From: UMGS172 sp045592985
GTDB lineage: Bacteria > Bacillota > Clostridia > Oscillospirales > Acutalibacteraceae
NCBI GenBank assembly: GCA_045592985.1
Contig: JAZNVU010000046.1
Span: 62,001 to 126,000, forward strand
Direction of reading: 5' to 3'
Length of the DNA: 64,000 bases
Shown here: positions 42,190 to 50,918 of the stretch, piece by piece
How the letters are laid out: each line of letters opens with the position of its first letter
How positions within the stretch are numbered: position 1 is the stretch's first letter
Made by a program: the position numbers and the translations under genes
Notes under the pieces: model-generated
What the model was told of the DNA's origin: nothing
What the model saw: only the letters and a program-made list of their open reading frames with translations
Database searches by the model: none

Positions 42190-42363
42190 AATTAACCTCC
42201 ATTTTTATTTCATAATACACCATGTTCACCCAAAATAATACCCTTTACTTTTGGTTTTTTATGGTGTTTTTTTAATTAATATAATATTTTGCAAGTAACC
42301 ACATAACAATTATACATGAAAAAATAATTTTTTCAATCGGTTGCTTTAAATATTATTATGTGA
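42190..42363. other. AT-rich region upstream of rhaBA
   Basis: This gap carries the rhaB ribosome site (GGAGG at 42198-42202) and presumably its promoter; a TATTAT box occurs on the minus strand near 42212, without a good -35, as expected for an AraC-type activated promoter. No other feature is visible. Confidence 0.4.
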
Positions 42364-42389
42364 TATGCTTGCGATATAATAGGGACAAA
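42364..42389 (+). repeat. Left 26-bp inverted repeat
   Basis: TATGCTTG + nine bases + AGGGACAAA. The variable middle holds TATAAT (42375-42380), a likely -10 box for the epimerase transcript. Partner at 43454-43479. Confidence 0.7.
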
Positions 42390-42393
42390 TATG

Positions 42394-42533
42394 GCTTTGC
42401 CTTGTTCATTTCATCAAAAGAAACAAGGCAAGGCAGGAATAACTGTCATACCATACTTTATTTTTACCTTGTAAAACAAGGCAACGTATGGTATGATTTC
42501 TTATGTAGAAGTATGATTTTTGTCATACATAAG
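42394..42533 (+). ncRNA. Hairpin-rich leader of the epimerase gene
   Basis: Three successive stems: A, 42394-42406 with 42422-42434 (13 pairs, one G-T); B, 42446-42456 with 42486-42496 (11 perfect pairs) enclosing a small hairpin 42467-42472/42476-42481; C, 42511-42516 with 42523-42528, extended by 42500-42504/42529-42533. GTATGA/TCATAC is shared by B and C, so alternative pairing is possible. None has a T-tail. No known riboswitch or T-box hallmark was recognised. The open frame crossing it looks like noise. Confidence 0.5.
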
Positions 42534-42568
42534 CCAAATCGAGAAGAAGTTAGTGAGGAAAAAGAAAT

Positions 42569-43441
42569 ATGAGAGTTTTGGTTATTGGAGGAACTAGATT
42601 TTTCGGTATTCACACCGTTAATGCCTTACTTGCGCAAGGTCACGATGTTACGCTTGCTACAAGGGGAAATAGCAAAAATGTTTTTGGTAACAAAGTTTCT
42701 TATATTTGTATTGAACGCACCGATCCCGAAAGTATGCGAAACGCCCTTGCTGGACACCATTTTGATATTGTAATAGATAAACTTGCTTATTGTTCTAACG
42801 ATATAAAGTATGCTCTTGATGCTCTCGATTGTGACAAATATATTCAGATGTCTTCTACCGCAATTTACGAGCCTAAACATATCGATACGAAAGAAAATGA
42901 TTTTAATCCTTTATCTAAACAACTTATATGGTGTGGAAGATTTGATTTTCCTTATGATGAGATAAAGCGTCAGGCAGAATGTGCGTTGTGGCAAAAATAT
43001 AATCACAAAAACTTTATTGCTGTTCGTTATCCGTTTGTTATTGGAATAGACGATTACACAAAAAGATTGCTTTTTTATATTGAGCATACAATTAATGGTA
43101 TTCCTATGAATATTGACAACATTGATTGTCAAATGGGTTATATTGAATCAAAAGAAGCGGGAGAATTTATGGCTTTTCTTGTTGATTCAGATTATACTGG
43201 AGCAATTAATGGTTGTTCTAATGGCACAATTTCTCTCAAAGAAGTTATAGAGTATGTAGAAAAGAAATGTAATGTAAAAGCTGTTTTATCAGTAGACGGT
43301 GATAAAGCTCCATATAATGGAGAGGTTGAGTACAGTGTAAATACTGATTTGGCCAAATCAATAGGATATAATTTTAGCAATTTGAATGATTGGATTTACG
43401 ATTTAATAGATCATTATATCGGAGTAGTTTATAAAAGTTGA
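42569..43441 (+). CDS. NAD-dependent epimerase/dehydratase-like protein
   Basis: A 290-residue short-chain (extended SDR) protein. RVLVIGGTRFFGIHTVNAL is the nucleotide-binding glycine motif; KYIQMSSTAIYEP supplies the catalytic Ser/Thr region, and the usual YxxxK is present only as FPYDEIKRQAE (Tyr with Lys three residues on). IAVRYPFVIG and GAINGCSNGTISLKEVIEYV are typical of the NAD-epimerase clan. GAGG lies ten bases before the ATG. The gene is clearly more AT-rich than its neighbours and sits inside the inverted-repeat unit. The substrate is unknown; a nucleotide sugar is plausible. Confidence 0.8.
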   Translation: MRVLVIGGTRFFGIHTVNALLAQGHDVTLATRGNSKNVFGNKVSYICIERTDPESMRNALAGHHFDIVIDKLAYCSNDIKYALDALDCDKYIQMSSTAIYEPKHIDTKENDFNPLSKQLIWCGRFDFPYDEIKRQAECALWQKYNHKNFIAVRYPFVIGIDDYTKRLLFYIEHTINGIPMNIDNIDCQMGYIESKEAGEFMAFLVDSDYTGAINGCSNGTISLKEVIEYVEKKCNVKAVLSVDGDKAPYNGEVEYSVNTDLAKSIGYNFSNLNDWIYDLIDHYIGVVYKS

Positions 43442-43453
43442 AAATTTAGACAC

Positions 43454-43479
43454 TTTGTCCCTGATTTAACACAAGCATA
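43454..43479 (-). repeat. Right 26-bp inverted repeat
   Basis: Inverted copy of 42364-42389 (21/26 identical). It lies 12 bases after the epimerase stop and 22 bases before the start of the AraC-type gene, so it could also act in that gene's control. Confidence 0.7.
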
Positions 43480-43501
43480 CAATAAATCTGAGGTGAAAAA
43501 A

Positions 43502-44344
43502 ATGCGCAAATACACTGCCACAATGTATACCGACTACGGTGTCGATATACAAAAAGGTACTACAAGCAGAAAAGAACCTGACCATGACCACGATTTTATT
43601 GAAATAGTTTATATAGCAGACGGCAAGGCTGAACAGTTAATTAATAACAACCGTTACCCTGTAAAACGCGGTGACCTGCTTTTTATCAACTACGGTTGTA
43701 CTCATGCTTTTGTTCCGACTGATAAAGTGACTTTTTACAACATTATCTTAAAGCCCGAATTTATCAGTGAAACGCTGATTGACAGTGAAAACGCTTTTGA
43801 AATTCTCTCACTTACCGCTTTTGAAGAGTTGCGCGACAATGTAGATACAGGCAAAGAACTTATTTCATTTGAAGATACCGAGATAACCGAAATTGAAGAC
43901 ATTATTAAAGGTATGTACCGTGAATGCCGCGATAAAAAGCCCGCGTTTAAAACTATTATTCGCGGATATATCACTGTACTTATTGCTAAAATTTTGCGTA
44001 ATATGAACTATACCTCTCCTGATTTTCACCTTGAAGAAATGTGGCAAGACCTTGTTAATTATATTAATAACAACATCAAAGAAAAATTGAGCCTTGAGGA
44101 ACTTGCGGGAAAATGCTTTTATAATCCGTCGTATTTCAGTCGCGTTTTTAAAGAAAAATTTGGCGTTACGCTTGTTGAATACATTTCTAAAACAAGAGCC
44201 ACGACTGCTGCTCGTCTGCTTGACTCAACAACACTCTCTGTCAACGAAATAAGCGAACGTTGCGGTTTTGGAAACAAAATGAGTTTTTACCGATGCTTTT
44301 CAAAATATTATAACTGTACTCCGTCAGAATACCGTGATCGCTAA
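43502..44344 (+). CDS. AraC-family regulator, probable rhamnose activator
   Basis: A 280-residue regulator. The N-terminal cupin domain reads EPDHDHDFIEIVYIADGKAE then VKRGDLLFINYGCTHAF; the C-terminal double HTH reads LSLEELAGKCFYNPSYFSRV and VNEISERCGFGNKMSFYRCF, ending YNCTPSEYRDR. ATG 43502 is set by GAGGTGA. RhaR/RhaS-type activators usually neighbour rhaBA, so control of rhaBA is likely by context, but not proven. The right inverted repeat lies at its promoter. Confidence 0.85.
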   Translation: MRKYTATMYTDYGVDIQKGTTSRKEPDHDHDFIEIVYIADGKAEQLINNNRYPVKRGDLLFINYGCTHAFVPTDKVTFYNIILKPEFISETLIDSENAFEILSLTAFEELRDNVDTGKELISFEDTEITEIEDIIKGMYRECRDKKPAFKTIIRGYITVLIAKILRNMNYTSPDFHLEEMWQDLVNYINNNIKEKLSLEELAGKCFYNPSYFSRVFKEKFGVTLVEYISKTRATTAARLLDSTTLSVNEISERCGFGNKMSFYRCFSKYYNCTPSEYRDR

Positions 44345-44612
44345 TTTAACCGATTCAAAGCAGATATTATTTAATTGTTAGAGTTTTACTAGATAACCGT
44401 CAATAAGTTCGTATTTATGACCTATTATGCTGTTAAAGAAGTATTTTTATAAACCAAAAATCTGCTGTTGTTTGTGACAGCAGATTTTAATTATTACATC
44501 ATATATGAATACAAATCTGTAATAGGTTTTTAGTATAAAACATCTTGCTTTTTAATGATATGAATACTATAATATAATTTAGTTTATAATGTACGACATG
44601 AAAGGTGATAAA
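44345..44612 (+). other. Intergenic region with terminator and promoter
   Basis: After the AraC-type gene there is a terminator (44457-44488, AAAATCTGCTGT pairing with ACAGCAGATTTT) and then a sigma-A promoter for the LTA-synthase-like gene: TTGCTT (44545-44550), TATAAT (44568-44573), 17-base spacer. Nothing else is seen. Confidence 0.7.
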
Positions 44613-46652
44613 ATGAGAAATTTAAAATCAAACAGCAGTGTTGATAAATTTATAAAAAAGTATGGGCACTTATGGTTTATGCTGCTCTTTCCTGTTGTTT
44701 TATTCTACTATGAAAGTGTGTTCAGAATATCAACTACAGGTGATTTCTTTTCTTTAGGTGCCATTTACACCTTGTTCTTCAGCGCTTTCTACGGCGGTAT
44801 ACTGTATCTTTTGTGTTCACTCTTTAAAAAACGTTTATACAACCGCATAATTACTACTGTAATGTTAATCGTTACCGCCATACCGTTCTTGGTTGAGTAT
44901 TTCATATTCCGTCAGTTTAAAGTATTCTACGATGTCAACACCATTACAGGCGGTGCCGAAGATGCCGTCGGCGGTTTTATGGATGATATCAAAATTATGA
45001 TTTTCAGCTTTGATGGACTTTCTAAAATATTTCTTTTCTTCCTGCCTGCAATTCTCTACATGATTTTCGGCAAAAGATTTGTTCCCGCTTACCGTTCCAA
45101 TATGATAATGAGAATATTCTCGTCGGTTTGTTCGGTTGCTTTCTACCTTGTAACCATCTTGCTTATCACTTTCAACAGCATTTATCAACCTCTTTACACT
45201 TCACAGTACAATTTCCAGTCAGCTTTAAGTAATTTTGGTCTTTATACTGCCGCAAGACTTGACATAAAAAACATCATCTTCAAAGATGACGACCTTTCTT
45301 TTGAAACGACCGACCTGCAAACTATTATACCCGTAGACCCCGAAAAAGAAGAAGAATTTAAGGAATACGGATACAACCAACTTGACATTGACTTTGATGA
45401 TTTGATGAAAGGTGGATCCAAAGAGCATAAGCAATTGGACGAATATGTCAGTTCATTGACTGCATCCAAGCAGAATAAGTATACCGGTTTATTTAAGGGT
45501 AAAAACCTAATTATGATTACTGCCGAGGCATTTACCAAAGAAGTAATTGACCCTGAACTGACACCTACCCTATATCGTCTTGCGACCAAAGGTATCAATT
45601 TTACAGATTATTATGCACCTGCAAGCGCCGGTACAACCGGTGGCGAATACTCTAATATATTCGGTATGTTGCCAACTGCCGGCGGTAAATCGTTTAAAAA
45701 CACCGCAGACAACAACAACTATTACACTATGGGCAACCAATTAAACCGCTTGGGTTATTTCGGTATGGCATTCCACAACAATTCCTACACATATTATGAC
45801 CGCCATAAAACCCATATTAATTTAGGTTACTCAAACGGATATATAGGTTACGGTAACGGTGCCGAAGAATTTGTGTCAAAGGCTTGGCCGCAGAGCGACC
45901 TTGAAATGTTGGAAGGAAGTCTTAACAAATACATTCCCGAGGGCAAACCGTTCAACTTCTATTATATGTCTGTAAGCGGACACAGCGGATATTCTCAAAG
46001 CGGCAATAAAATGACTAAAAAGAACTGGGATAAGGTGCAACACCTCAATTATTCCGATACAGTTAAGGGTTATATTGCTGCCAACTTAGAACTCGAAGCC
46101 GCACTTACAAAAACACTTGAAATTTTAGAACAAAAAGGCATTCTTAACGATACAGTAATCTGCATTTCAACCGACCACTTCCCTTACGGCCTTGATTCTG
46201 ATGCAGGACTCGGCAGTATGCCGTATCTATCCGAACTTTACGGATACGAAGTAACCGACTACTTCCAGCGCGACCATAACGCTCTTATTATGTGGTCGGG
46301 TTGCCTTGAAGAAAACGAGCCGATTATTGTTAACACACCCACATACAGTCTTGATATTCTCCCTACCCTTTCCAACCTGTTTGGAACCGAGTTTGATTCA
46401 AGATTTATGGTTGGACGTGATGTTTTTTCTGATGCCGAACCGTTAGTTTTCAACACTAATTACGATTGGAAGACACAGTACGGCACCTTCTATGCAAAGA
46501 ACGGCAAATTCGTTCAGTCTGCCACCAATCCTCTGCCCGAAGGCACAGACGAGAAAGAATATATAAAGGCAATTAAAGCCATTGTACGTGATAAGTACAA
46601 ATACTGTAAAGGCGTGCTTGACTCCGATTATTTTGAGCATGTTTTCGGTTAA
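44613..46652 (+). CDS. LTA synthase-like sulfatase-family membrane enzyme
   Basis: A 679-residue enzyme predicted to polymerise or transfer glycerol-phosphate groups outside the membrane. Five N-terminal segments (up to about residue 195) are followed by an extracellular sulfatase-fold domain: LIMITAEAFTKEV (metal Glu), PASAGTTGGEYSN (threonine nucleophile), YYMSVSGHSGYS and ICISTDHFPYG (Asp-His metal ligands). This order matches LtaS/YfnI-type proteins. ATG 44613 has AAAGGTGA before it. It could make lipoteichoic acid or modify a related polymer; the substrate is not certain. Confidence 0.88.
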   Translation: MRNLKSNSSVDKFIKKYGHLWFMLLFPVVLFYYESVFRISTTGDFFSLGAIYTLFFSAFYGGILYLLCSLFKKRLYNRIITTVMLIVTAIPFLVEYFIFRQFKVFYDVNTITGGAEDAVGGFMDDIKIMIFSFDGLSKIFLFFLPAILYMIFGKRFVPAYRSNMIMRIFSSVCSVAFYLVTILLITFNSIYQPLYTSQYNFQSALSNFGLYTAARLDIKNIIFKDDDLSFETTDLQTIIPVDPEKEEEFKEYGYNQLDIDFDDLMKGGSKEHKQLDEYVSSLTASKQNKYTGLFKGKNLIMITAEAFTKEVIDPELTPTLYRLATKGINFTDYYAPASAGTTGGEYSNIFGMLPTAGGKSFKNTADNNNYYTMGNQLNRLGYFGMAFHNNSYTYYDRHKTHINLGYSNGYIGYGNGAEEFVSKAWPQSDLEMLEGSLNKYIPEGKPFNFYYMSVSGHSGYSQSGNKMTKKNWDKVQHLNYSDTVKGYIAANLELEAALTKTLEILEQKGILNDTVICISTDHFPYGLDSDAGLGSMPYLSELYGYEVTDYFQRDHNALIMWSGCLEENEPIIVNTPTYSLDILPTLSNLFGTEFDSRFMVGRDVFSDAEPLVFNTNYDWKTQYGTFYAKNGKFVQSATNPLPEGTDEKEYIKAIKAIVRDKYKYCKGVLDSDYFEHVFG

Positions 46653-46695
46653 AGTAAAGCCTCACACTGATTTTTCAGTGTGAGGCTTTTTTATA
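46650..46695. terminator. Bidirectional terminator
   Basis: AAAGCCTCACACTGA (46656-46670) pairs with TCAGTGTGAGGCTTT (46675-46689), with T-tail on the plus strand, between the LTA-synthase-like gene and the convergent TIGR04086 gene. Confidence 0.9.
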
Positions 46696-47095
46696 TCATG
46701 CTTTTGTTTTTCTTTTTAACACTAAGAAACGCTCCGACAACCGAAGAAACTATGCACAGCACCATTCTCAGCAAAAACAGTTTACCGAAGGATTCTTTGG
46801 TAATTGCAGCCGAAATAACTGCTACAAGGAAATAAAACAGCGTGCCGGATATTACTGAAGTAAACAGCACCTTAAATCCGCATTTTTTGGAGGCTATTAC
46901 TCCGGCTGTTAGCGACGATACCATTAAAATAACCGTTGCTAAAACATCATTTGCTCGGCTTAAAGCGTCAAATTTTAGCATTATCAGTGCAAACAGCAGT
47001 AGCAGTATAAACATTACCGCGAAGGCTGACGCTATTCCTATCCCTGCCGAAATCACAATTTTTTTGCTTGCATTTGCATCATTAATTATCTTCAT
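46691..47095 (-). CDS. TIGR04086 family membrane protein
   Basis: A 134-residue protein with four membrane segments (GIGIASAFAVMFILLLLFAL; ATVILMVSSLTAGVIASKKC; VLFTSVISGTLFYFLVAVIS; MVLCIVSSVVGAFLSV). The length, the central GVIASKKCG and position after yajC fit TIGR04086, common in Firmicutes, function unknown. A weak terminator separates it from yajC. Confidence 0.8.
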   Translation of the reverse strand: MKIINDANASKKIVISAGIGIASAFAVMFILLLLFALIMLKFDALSRANDVLATVILMVSSLTAGVIASKKCGFKVLFTSVISGTLFYFLVAVISAAITKESFGKLFLLRMVLCIVSSVVGAFLSVKKKNKSMI

Positions 47096-47131
47096 AAAAA
47101 AACACCGTCCCGTAAATAATACGGAACGGTG
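47093..47131 (-). terminator. Terminator after yajC
   Basis: CACCGT-C-CCGTA (47103-47114) pairs with TACGG-A-ACGGTG (47120-47131), one mismatch; on the minus strand TTTTTTTAT follows. Confidence 0.7.
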
Positions 47132-47145
47132 GCTTTAATTATTAC

Positions 47146-47427
47146 TTATTTCTTGTCTGCAGGTTCTTCGTGCTCGGTAACAACCGAAGACAAAGCCCAT
47201 TTTTTAACGATAGACTTCGAATGGTCTGCAGGAGACTCAACAACGAAAGCATCGTCTTTAATAGAAATTACACGGAACTGAAAACCGCCGATAGTGATAA
47301 TCTCGTCACCAACCTGGACGCTGTTTCTTACCTCTTCCTCTTTCTTCTGTTTCTTCTTCTGTGAACGGTTCATGAAGAACATCATACCGCCCAAAATGGC
47401 AAACATTAATATATAAGTCAACCACAT
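47146..47427 (-). CDS. yajC: Preprotein translocase subunit YajC
   Basis: A 93-residue Sec accessory. One N-terminal membrane segment (WLTYILMFAILGGMMFFMNR) is followed by the basic QKKKQKKEEEVRNSVQVGDE and the GDEIITIGGFQF core typical of YajC. It lies downstream of tgt as in many Firmicutes. No secDF follows here. Confidence 0.93.
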   Translation of the reverse strand: MWLTYILMFAILGGMMFFMNRSQKKKQKKEEEVRNSVQVGDEIITIGGFQFRVISIKDDAFVVESPADHSKSIVKKWALSSVVTEHEEPADKK

Positions 47428-47496
47428 AATATTAGACCTCCAAAAAATATTATAAATGTATTTTACAACACAAATTTGACTTTTACAAGCATTATT

Positions 47497-48630
47497 TTAT
47501 ATTCTTGTGGCAATTTTTACAATATATTCATTTTTAAACTCTTGAAAAGTACCGTTATCAAGATTTTCCCTGATTCTTTCCATCAAAGTATTGTAAAAAT
47601 AAAGGTTATGCTCAACACAAAGACGTTGACCTAACATTTCGCCTGCCTTTATAAGATGACGAACATATGCTCTCGAATGATTACGGCAAGTAGGACAATT
47701 ACAGCCCTTTTCAATCGGGTCTAAATCATCTTTGTATTTCTCGTTATTTATGTTGATTATACCGTCCCAGGTAAACAAATGGCCGTGTCTTGCATTACGA
47801 CTTGGCATAACGCAGTCAAAAAGGTCAACTCCGCGTGACACACCCTCAATAATGTTTGCCGGAGTTCCAACACCCATCAGATATCTAATTTTATCAGTGG
47901 GCATAAACGGTTCAACTTGCTCAATTACGTGGTACATAACCTCAGCAGGCTCACCAACTGCAAGACCGCCGATAGCATAACCGTCAAGGTCCAAATCGGC
48001 AATTTGTTTCATGTGTTCAATTCTTAAATCATCAAAAGTACAACCTTGATTTATACCGAACAAAAGTTGATTGGGATTAACAGTGTCTTCCATGGAATTC
48101 AGTTCCGCCATTTTTGCCTTACAACGTTTGAGCCAACGCGTAGTCCTCGCACACGACTGCTTGGAATACTCATAAGTCGCAGGATTTTCAACACACTCAT
48201 CAAAAGCCATGGCAATGGTTGAACCTAAATTTGACTGTATTTTCATGCTCTCCTCAGGTCCCATAAAAATCTTGCGACCATCAATATGAGAGTTAAATGT
48301 TACACCCTCTTCATTAATTTTTCTGAGTGAAGCCAAAGAAAAAACCTGAAAACCGCCACTATCGGTCAAAATAGGACCTTGCCAACCCGTAAATTTATGA
48401 AGACCGCCCAACTTTTTTATAAGTTCGTCACCCGGTCTTAAATGCAAATGATAGGTATTGCAAAGCATAACTTGAGTGTGCAAATCGTCCATCAAATCAT
48501 AAGCCGAAACAGCACCTTTAATAGCGGCAACGGTTGCAACATTCATAAAAGCAGGAGTTTGAACGGTACCATGTACCGTCTTGAACTCACCACGTCTTGC
48601 TCTACCCTCTTTTTTTAAAACTTTAAACAT
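47497..48630 (-). CDS. tgt: tRNA-guanine transglycosylase
   Basis: Inserts preQ1 at position 34 of GUN tRNAs. The 377 residues show PAFMNVATVAAIKG, LTDSGGFQVFSLA (catalytic Asp), GINQGCTFDDLRIEH, GVDLFDCVMPSRNARHG (nucleophile Asp) and zinc ligands CNCPTCRNH...H. ATG 48630 follows GGGAG. It lies 13 bases after queA. Confidence 0.97.
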   Translation of the reverse strand: MFKVLKKEGRARRGEFKTVHGTVQTPAFMNVATVAAIKGAVSAYDLMDDLHTQVMLCNTYHLHLRPGDELIKKLGGLHKFTGWQGPILTDSGGFQVFSLASLRKINEEGVTFNSHIDGRKIFMGPEESMKIQSNLGSTIAMAFDECVENPATYEYSKQSCARTTRWLKRCKAKMAELNSMEDTVNPNQLLFGINQGCTFDDLRIEHMKQIADLDLDGYAIGGLAVGEPAEVMYHVIEQVEPFMPTDKIRYLMGVGTPANIIEGVSRGVDLFDCVMPSRNARHGHLFTWDGIININNEKYKDDLDPIEKGCNCPTCRNHSRAYVRHLIKAGEMLGQRLCVEHNLYFYNTLMERIRENLDNGTFQEFKNEYIVKIATRI

Positions 48631-48643
48631 AAATACTCCCAAT

Positions 48644-49663
48644 TTATATAATTAACATTGCGTCACCAAACGAGAAAAATCTGTATTTTTCTTCTACCGC
48701 ATTACGGTAAGCTATCATTGTATTATCATACCCTGCAAAAGCACTCACAAGCATAATAAGTGTACTTTCGGGCAGATGGAAATTGGTAATAAGCCCGTCC
48801 ATAACTTTAAATTCATAACCCGGATAAATAAAAATGTCGGTATCATCGCTATATTCCTTTAGCTCACCAAATCTTGCGGCACTCTCCACAGTTCTGCACG
48901 ATGTAGTTCCCACACAAATAACCCTACCGCCGTTTTTCTTGGTTTCGTTGATAATATCGGCTGTTTTTTGAGGTATAAAATAGTGTTCAGAGTGCATTTT
49001 GTGCTCGGTTATCTCGTCAACCTTAACGGGTCTGAATGTACCCAAACCCACATGCAAAGTGACAAACGCAATATTTATACCCTTTTCTTTGATTTTTTCA
49101 ATAAACTCGTTAGTAAAATGCAAACCAGCAGTTGGCGCAGCAGCAGAACCGAGTTCCTTTGAATAAACCGTCTGATACCGTTCCTTATCGCCCAACTCTT
49201 CGGTTATGTATGGTGGCAACGGCATTTTGCCCACTCGGTCAAGTATATCGAAAAACACACCGTTATACACAAATCTTACTATTCGATTACCGCCTTCGGT
49301 TACGTCAACAACTTCACAAGACAATTCTTCGTTAAACTTAAAAACTTTACCTGGCTTTGCCTTTTTACCGGGGCCTGCTAAACATTCCCAAGTATCTTCA
49401 CCAATTTGTTTGAGCAAAACAAACTCGACAACTGAGCCTGTATCGGTACGCGTACCAAAAATTCTCGCAGGTAAAACCCTCGTATCGTTCATGACAAGGC
49501 AGTCACCTTTGTTCAAATATTCTAAAACATCAGTAAATGTACCATGTGTGACTTCGCCGGTTGTTCTGTCAAGATGCAGAAGTCTTGACTTTGTTCGCGG
49601 TTCAACAGGGGTTTGTGCTATCAAATTTTGAGGTAAATCGTAATAAAAATCAGATTTTTTCAT
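48644..49663 (-). CDS. queA: S-adenosylmethionine:tRNA ribosyltransferase-isomerase
   Basis: Adds the cyclopentene precursor ring in queuosine synthesis. The 339 residues include the typical opening YDLPQNLIAQTPVEPRTKSR, VMNDTRVLPARIFG, GSAAAPTAGLHFTNEFIEKI and the late GLITNFHLPESTLIMLVSAF. It starts the queA-tgt unit and is divergent from asd. Queuosine precursor synthesis genes are not in the window. Confidence 0.97.
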   Translation of the reverse strand: MKKSDFYYDLPQNLIAQTPVEPRTKSRLLHLDRTTGEVTHGTFTDVLEYLNKGDCLVMNDTRVLPARIFGTRTDTGSVVEFVLLKQIGEDTWECLAGPGKKAKPGKVFKFNEELSCEVVDVTEGGNRIVRFVYNGVFFDILDRVGKMPLPPYITEELGDKERYQTVYSKELGSAAAPTAGLHFTNEFIEKIKEKGINIAFVTLHVGLGTFRPVKVDEITEHKMHSEHYFIPQKTADIINETKKNGGRVICVGTTSCRTVESAARFGELKEYSDDTDIFIYPGYEFKVMDGLITNFHLPESTLIMLVSAFAGYDNTMIAYRNAVEEKYRFFSFGDAMLII

Positions 49664-49712
49664 GCATATCACCAAAAGTTCACATATTATGCCGATAAAA
49701 CATAAAATATGT

Positions 49713-49741
49713 TTGACAAATAAAACTTAAAAATGTATAAT
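49713..49741 (+). promoter_or_regulatory. Sigma-A promoter of asd-dapA-dapB
   Basis: TTGACA (49713-49718) and extended -10 TG-TATAAT (49736-49741) with a 17-base spacer. The leader is about 70 bases, too short for a lysine riboswitch. Confidence 0.8.
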
Positions 49742-49816
49742 TTATAAATAATATATAGATGTATTATATTGCATAACACAAAATTATTCAACTATTATTT
49801 TTAAGGGTGATACATA

Positions 49817-50899
49817 ATGAAGAAGTACAACGTAGGTATTATCGGTGCAACCGGTATGGTGGGTCAGAGATTTGCGACCTTGCTTGAAAACCATCCCTGG
49901 TTTAATGTTAAAGTTCTTGCCGCAAGCGGTAGAAGTGCCGGCAAAACTTATGAAGAAGCAGTTGGCAACCGTTGGGCTATGAAAACCGCAATGCCCGAAT
50001 CAATGAAAAACATGATTATCAAAAATGCAGAGGAAGACATTGAAGAAATAGCAAATGCTGTTGATTTTGTTTTCTGTGCAGTTAACATGAAAAAAGATGA
50101 AATCAAGGCCTTGGAAGAGGCTTATGCTAAGCACGAATGTCCCGTTGTTTCTAACAACAGCGCTCACAGAGGCACTAAAGATGTTCCTATGGTTGTTCCC
50201 GAGATTAACTCCGACCACATCGAAGTTATCGAGGCTCAAAGAAAAAGACTTGGTACCAAACGCGGCTTTATTGCTGTTAAATCCAACTGCTCACTTCAAA
50301 GTTATGTTCCCGCTATCTATCCTTTAGATAAAGATTTTGATGTTGAAGATGTCCTTGTTTGCACTTATCAGGCTATTTCAGGTGCAGGTAAAACATTTGA
50401 AACCTTCCCTGAAATTGTTGACAACGTAATCCCCTTTATCGGCGGCGAGGAAGAAAAGAGCGAGCAAGAGCCTCTTAAGATTTGGGGTAAGATTGAAAAC
50501 GGTGAAATCGTAAATGCTGTCAAACCTCATTTTACTGCTCAGTGCCTCCGCGTTCCCGTTTCAGACGGTCACATGGCTGCTGTGTTCGTAAGATTTAACA
50601 AAAAGCCCACCAAAGAGCAGATTCTTGCAAAATGGCAGGAGTTTAAAGGTGCTGCACAAGAACTTATGCTTCCCAGCGCACCCAAGCAGTTCCTTCACTA
50701 TTTCGAAGAGGATAATATGCCTCAGACCAAATTACAACGTGACCTTGAAGGCGGTATGGCTGTATCAATCGGCCGTCTCCGTGAGGATACTCAATACGAT
50801 TACAAATTCGTTTGCCTCTCTCACAATACATTAAGAGGTGCTGCAGGCGGTGCTGTTTTGCTTGCAGAACTTCTTTGTGCAAAGGGTTATTTTGATTAA
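49817..50899 (+). CDS. asd: Aspartate-semialdehyde dehydrogenase (archaeal/fungal-like type)
   Basis: Makes aspartate semialdehyde for lysine, threonine and methionine. The 360 residues carry GIIGATGMVGQRFATLLENH (NADP site), VVSNNSAHRG, the catalytic cysteine in VKSNCSLQSYVPAIYPL and VCTYQAISGAGKT, then RVPVSDGHMAAVFVRF. The NCS context and length match the Asd_II class common in archaea and Clostridia. It is first in an operon with dapA and dapB. Confidence 0.94.
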   Translation: MKKYNVGIIGATGMVGQRFATLLENHPWFNVKVLAASGRSAGKTYEEAVGNRWAMKTAMPESMKNMIIKNAEEDIEEIANAVDFVFCAVNMKKDEIKALEEAYAKHECPVVSNNSAHRGTKDVPMVVPEINSDHIEVIEAQRKRLGTKRGFIAVKSNCSLQSYVPAIYPLDKDFDVEDVLVCTYQAISGAGKTFETFPEIVDNVIPFIGGEEEKSEQEPLKIWGKIENGEIVNAVKPHFTAQCLRVPVSDGHMAAVFVRFNKKPTKEQILAKWQEFKGAAQELMLPSAPKQFLHYFEEDNMPQTKLQRDLEGGMAVSIGRLREDTQYDYKFVCLSHNTLRGAAGGAVLLAELLCAKGYFD

Positions 50900-50918
50900 T
50901 TAAAGGAGTTACCTATCT

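Larger units (their letters stand above)
42364..43479. mobile_element. Epimerase cassette bounded by 26-bp inverted repeats
   Basis: The segment starts with TATGCTTG...AGGGACAAA (42364-42389) and ends with the inverted copy TTTGTCCCT...CAAGCATA (43454-43479); 21 of 26 positions agree, including the outer eight and inner nine. Both ends finish in TA, as left by TA-targeting (IS630/mariner-like) elements. It encloses a hairpin-rich leader and one epimerase gene, with no transposase. An alternative is a pair of operator sites for the adjacent AraC regulator. Seen: the repeats. Inferred: mobility. Confidence 0.4.

Noticed and set aside
42360..42572. 70-codon plus-strand frame upstream of the epimerase
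   Set aside because: It runs through three strong hairpins, has no ribosome site and shows no protein-like pattern.
49742..49816. Lysine riboswitch before asd
   Set aside because: The leader is about 70 bases and AT-rich, with no lysine-riboswitch core.
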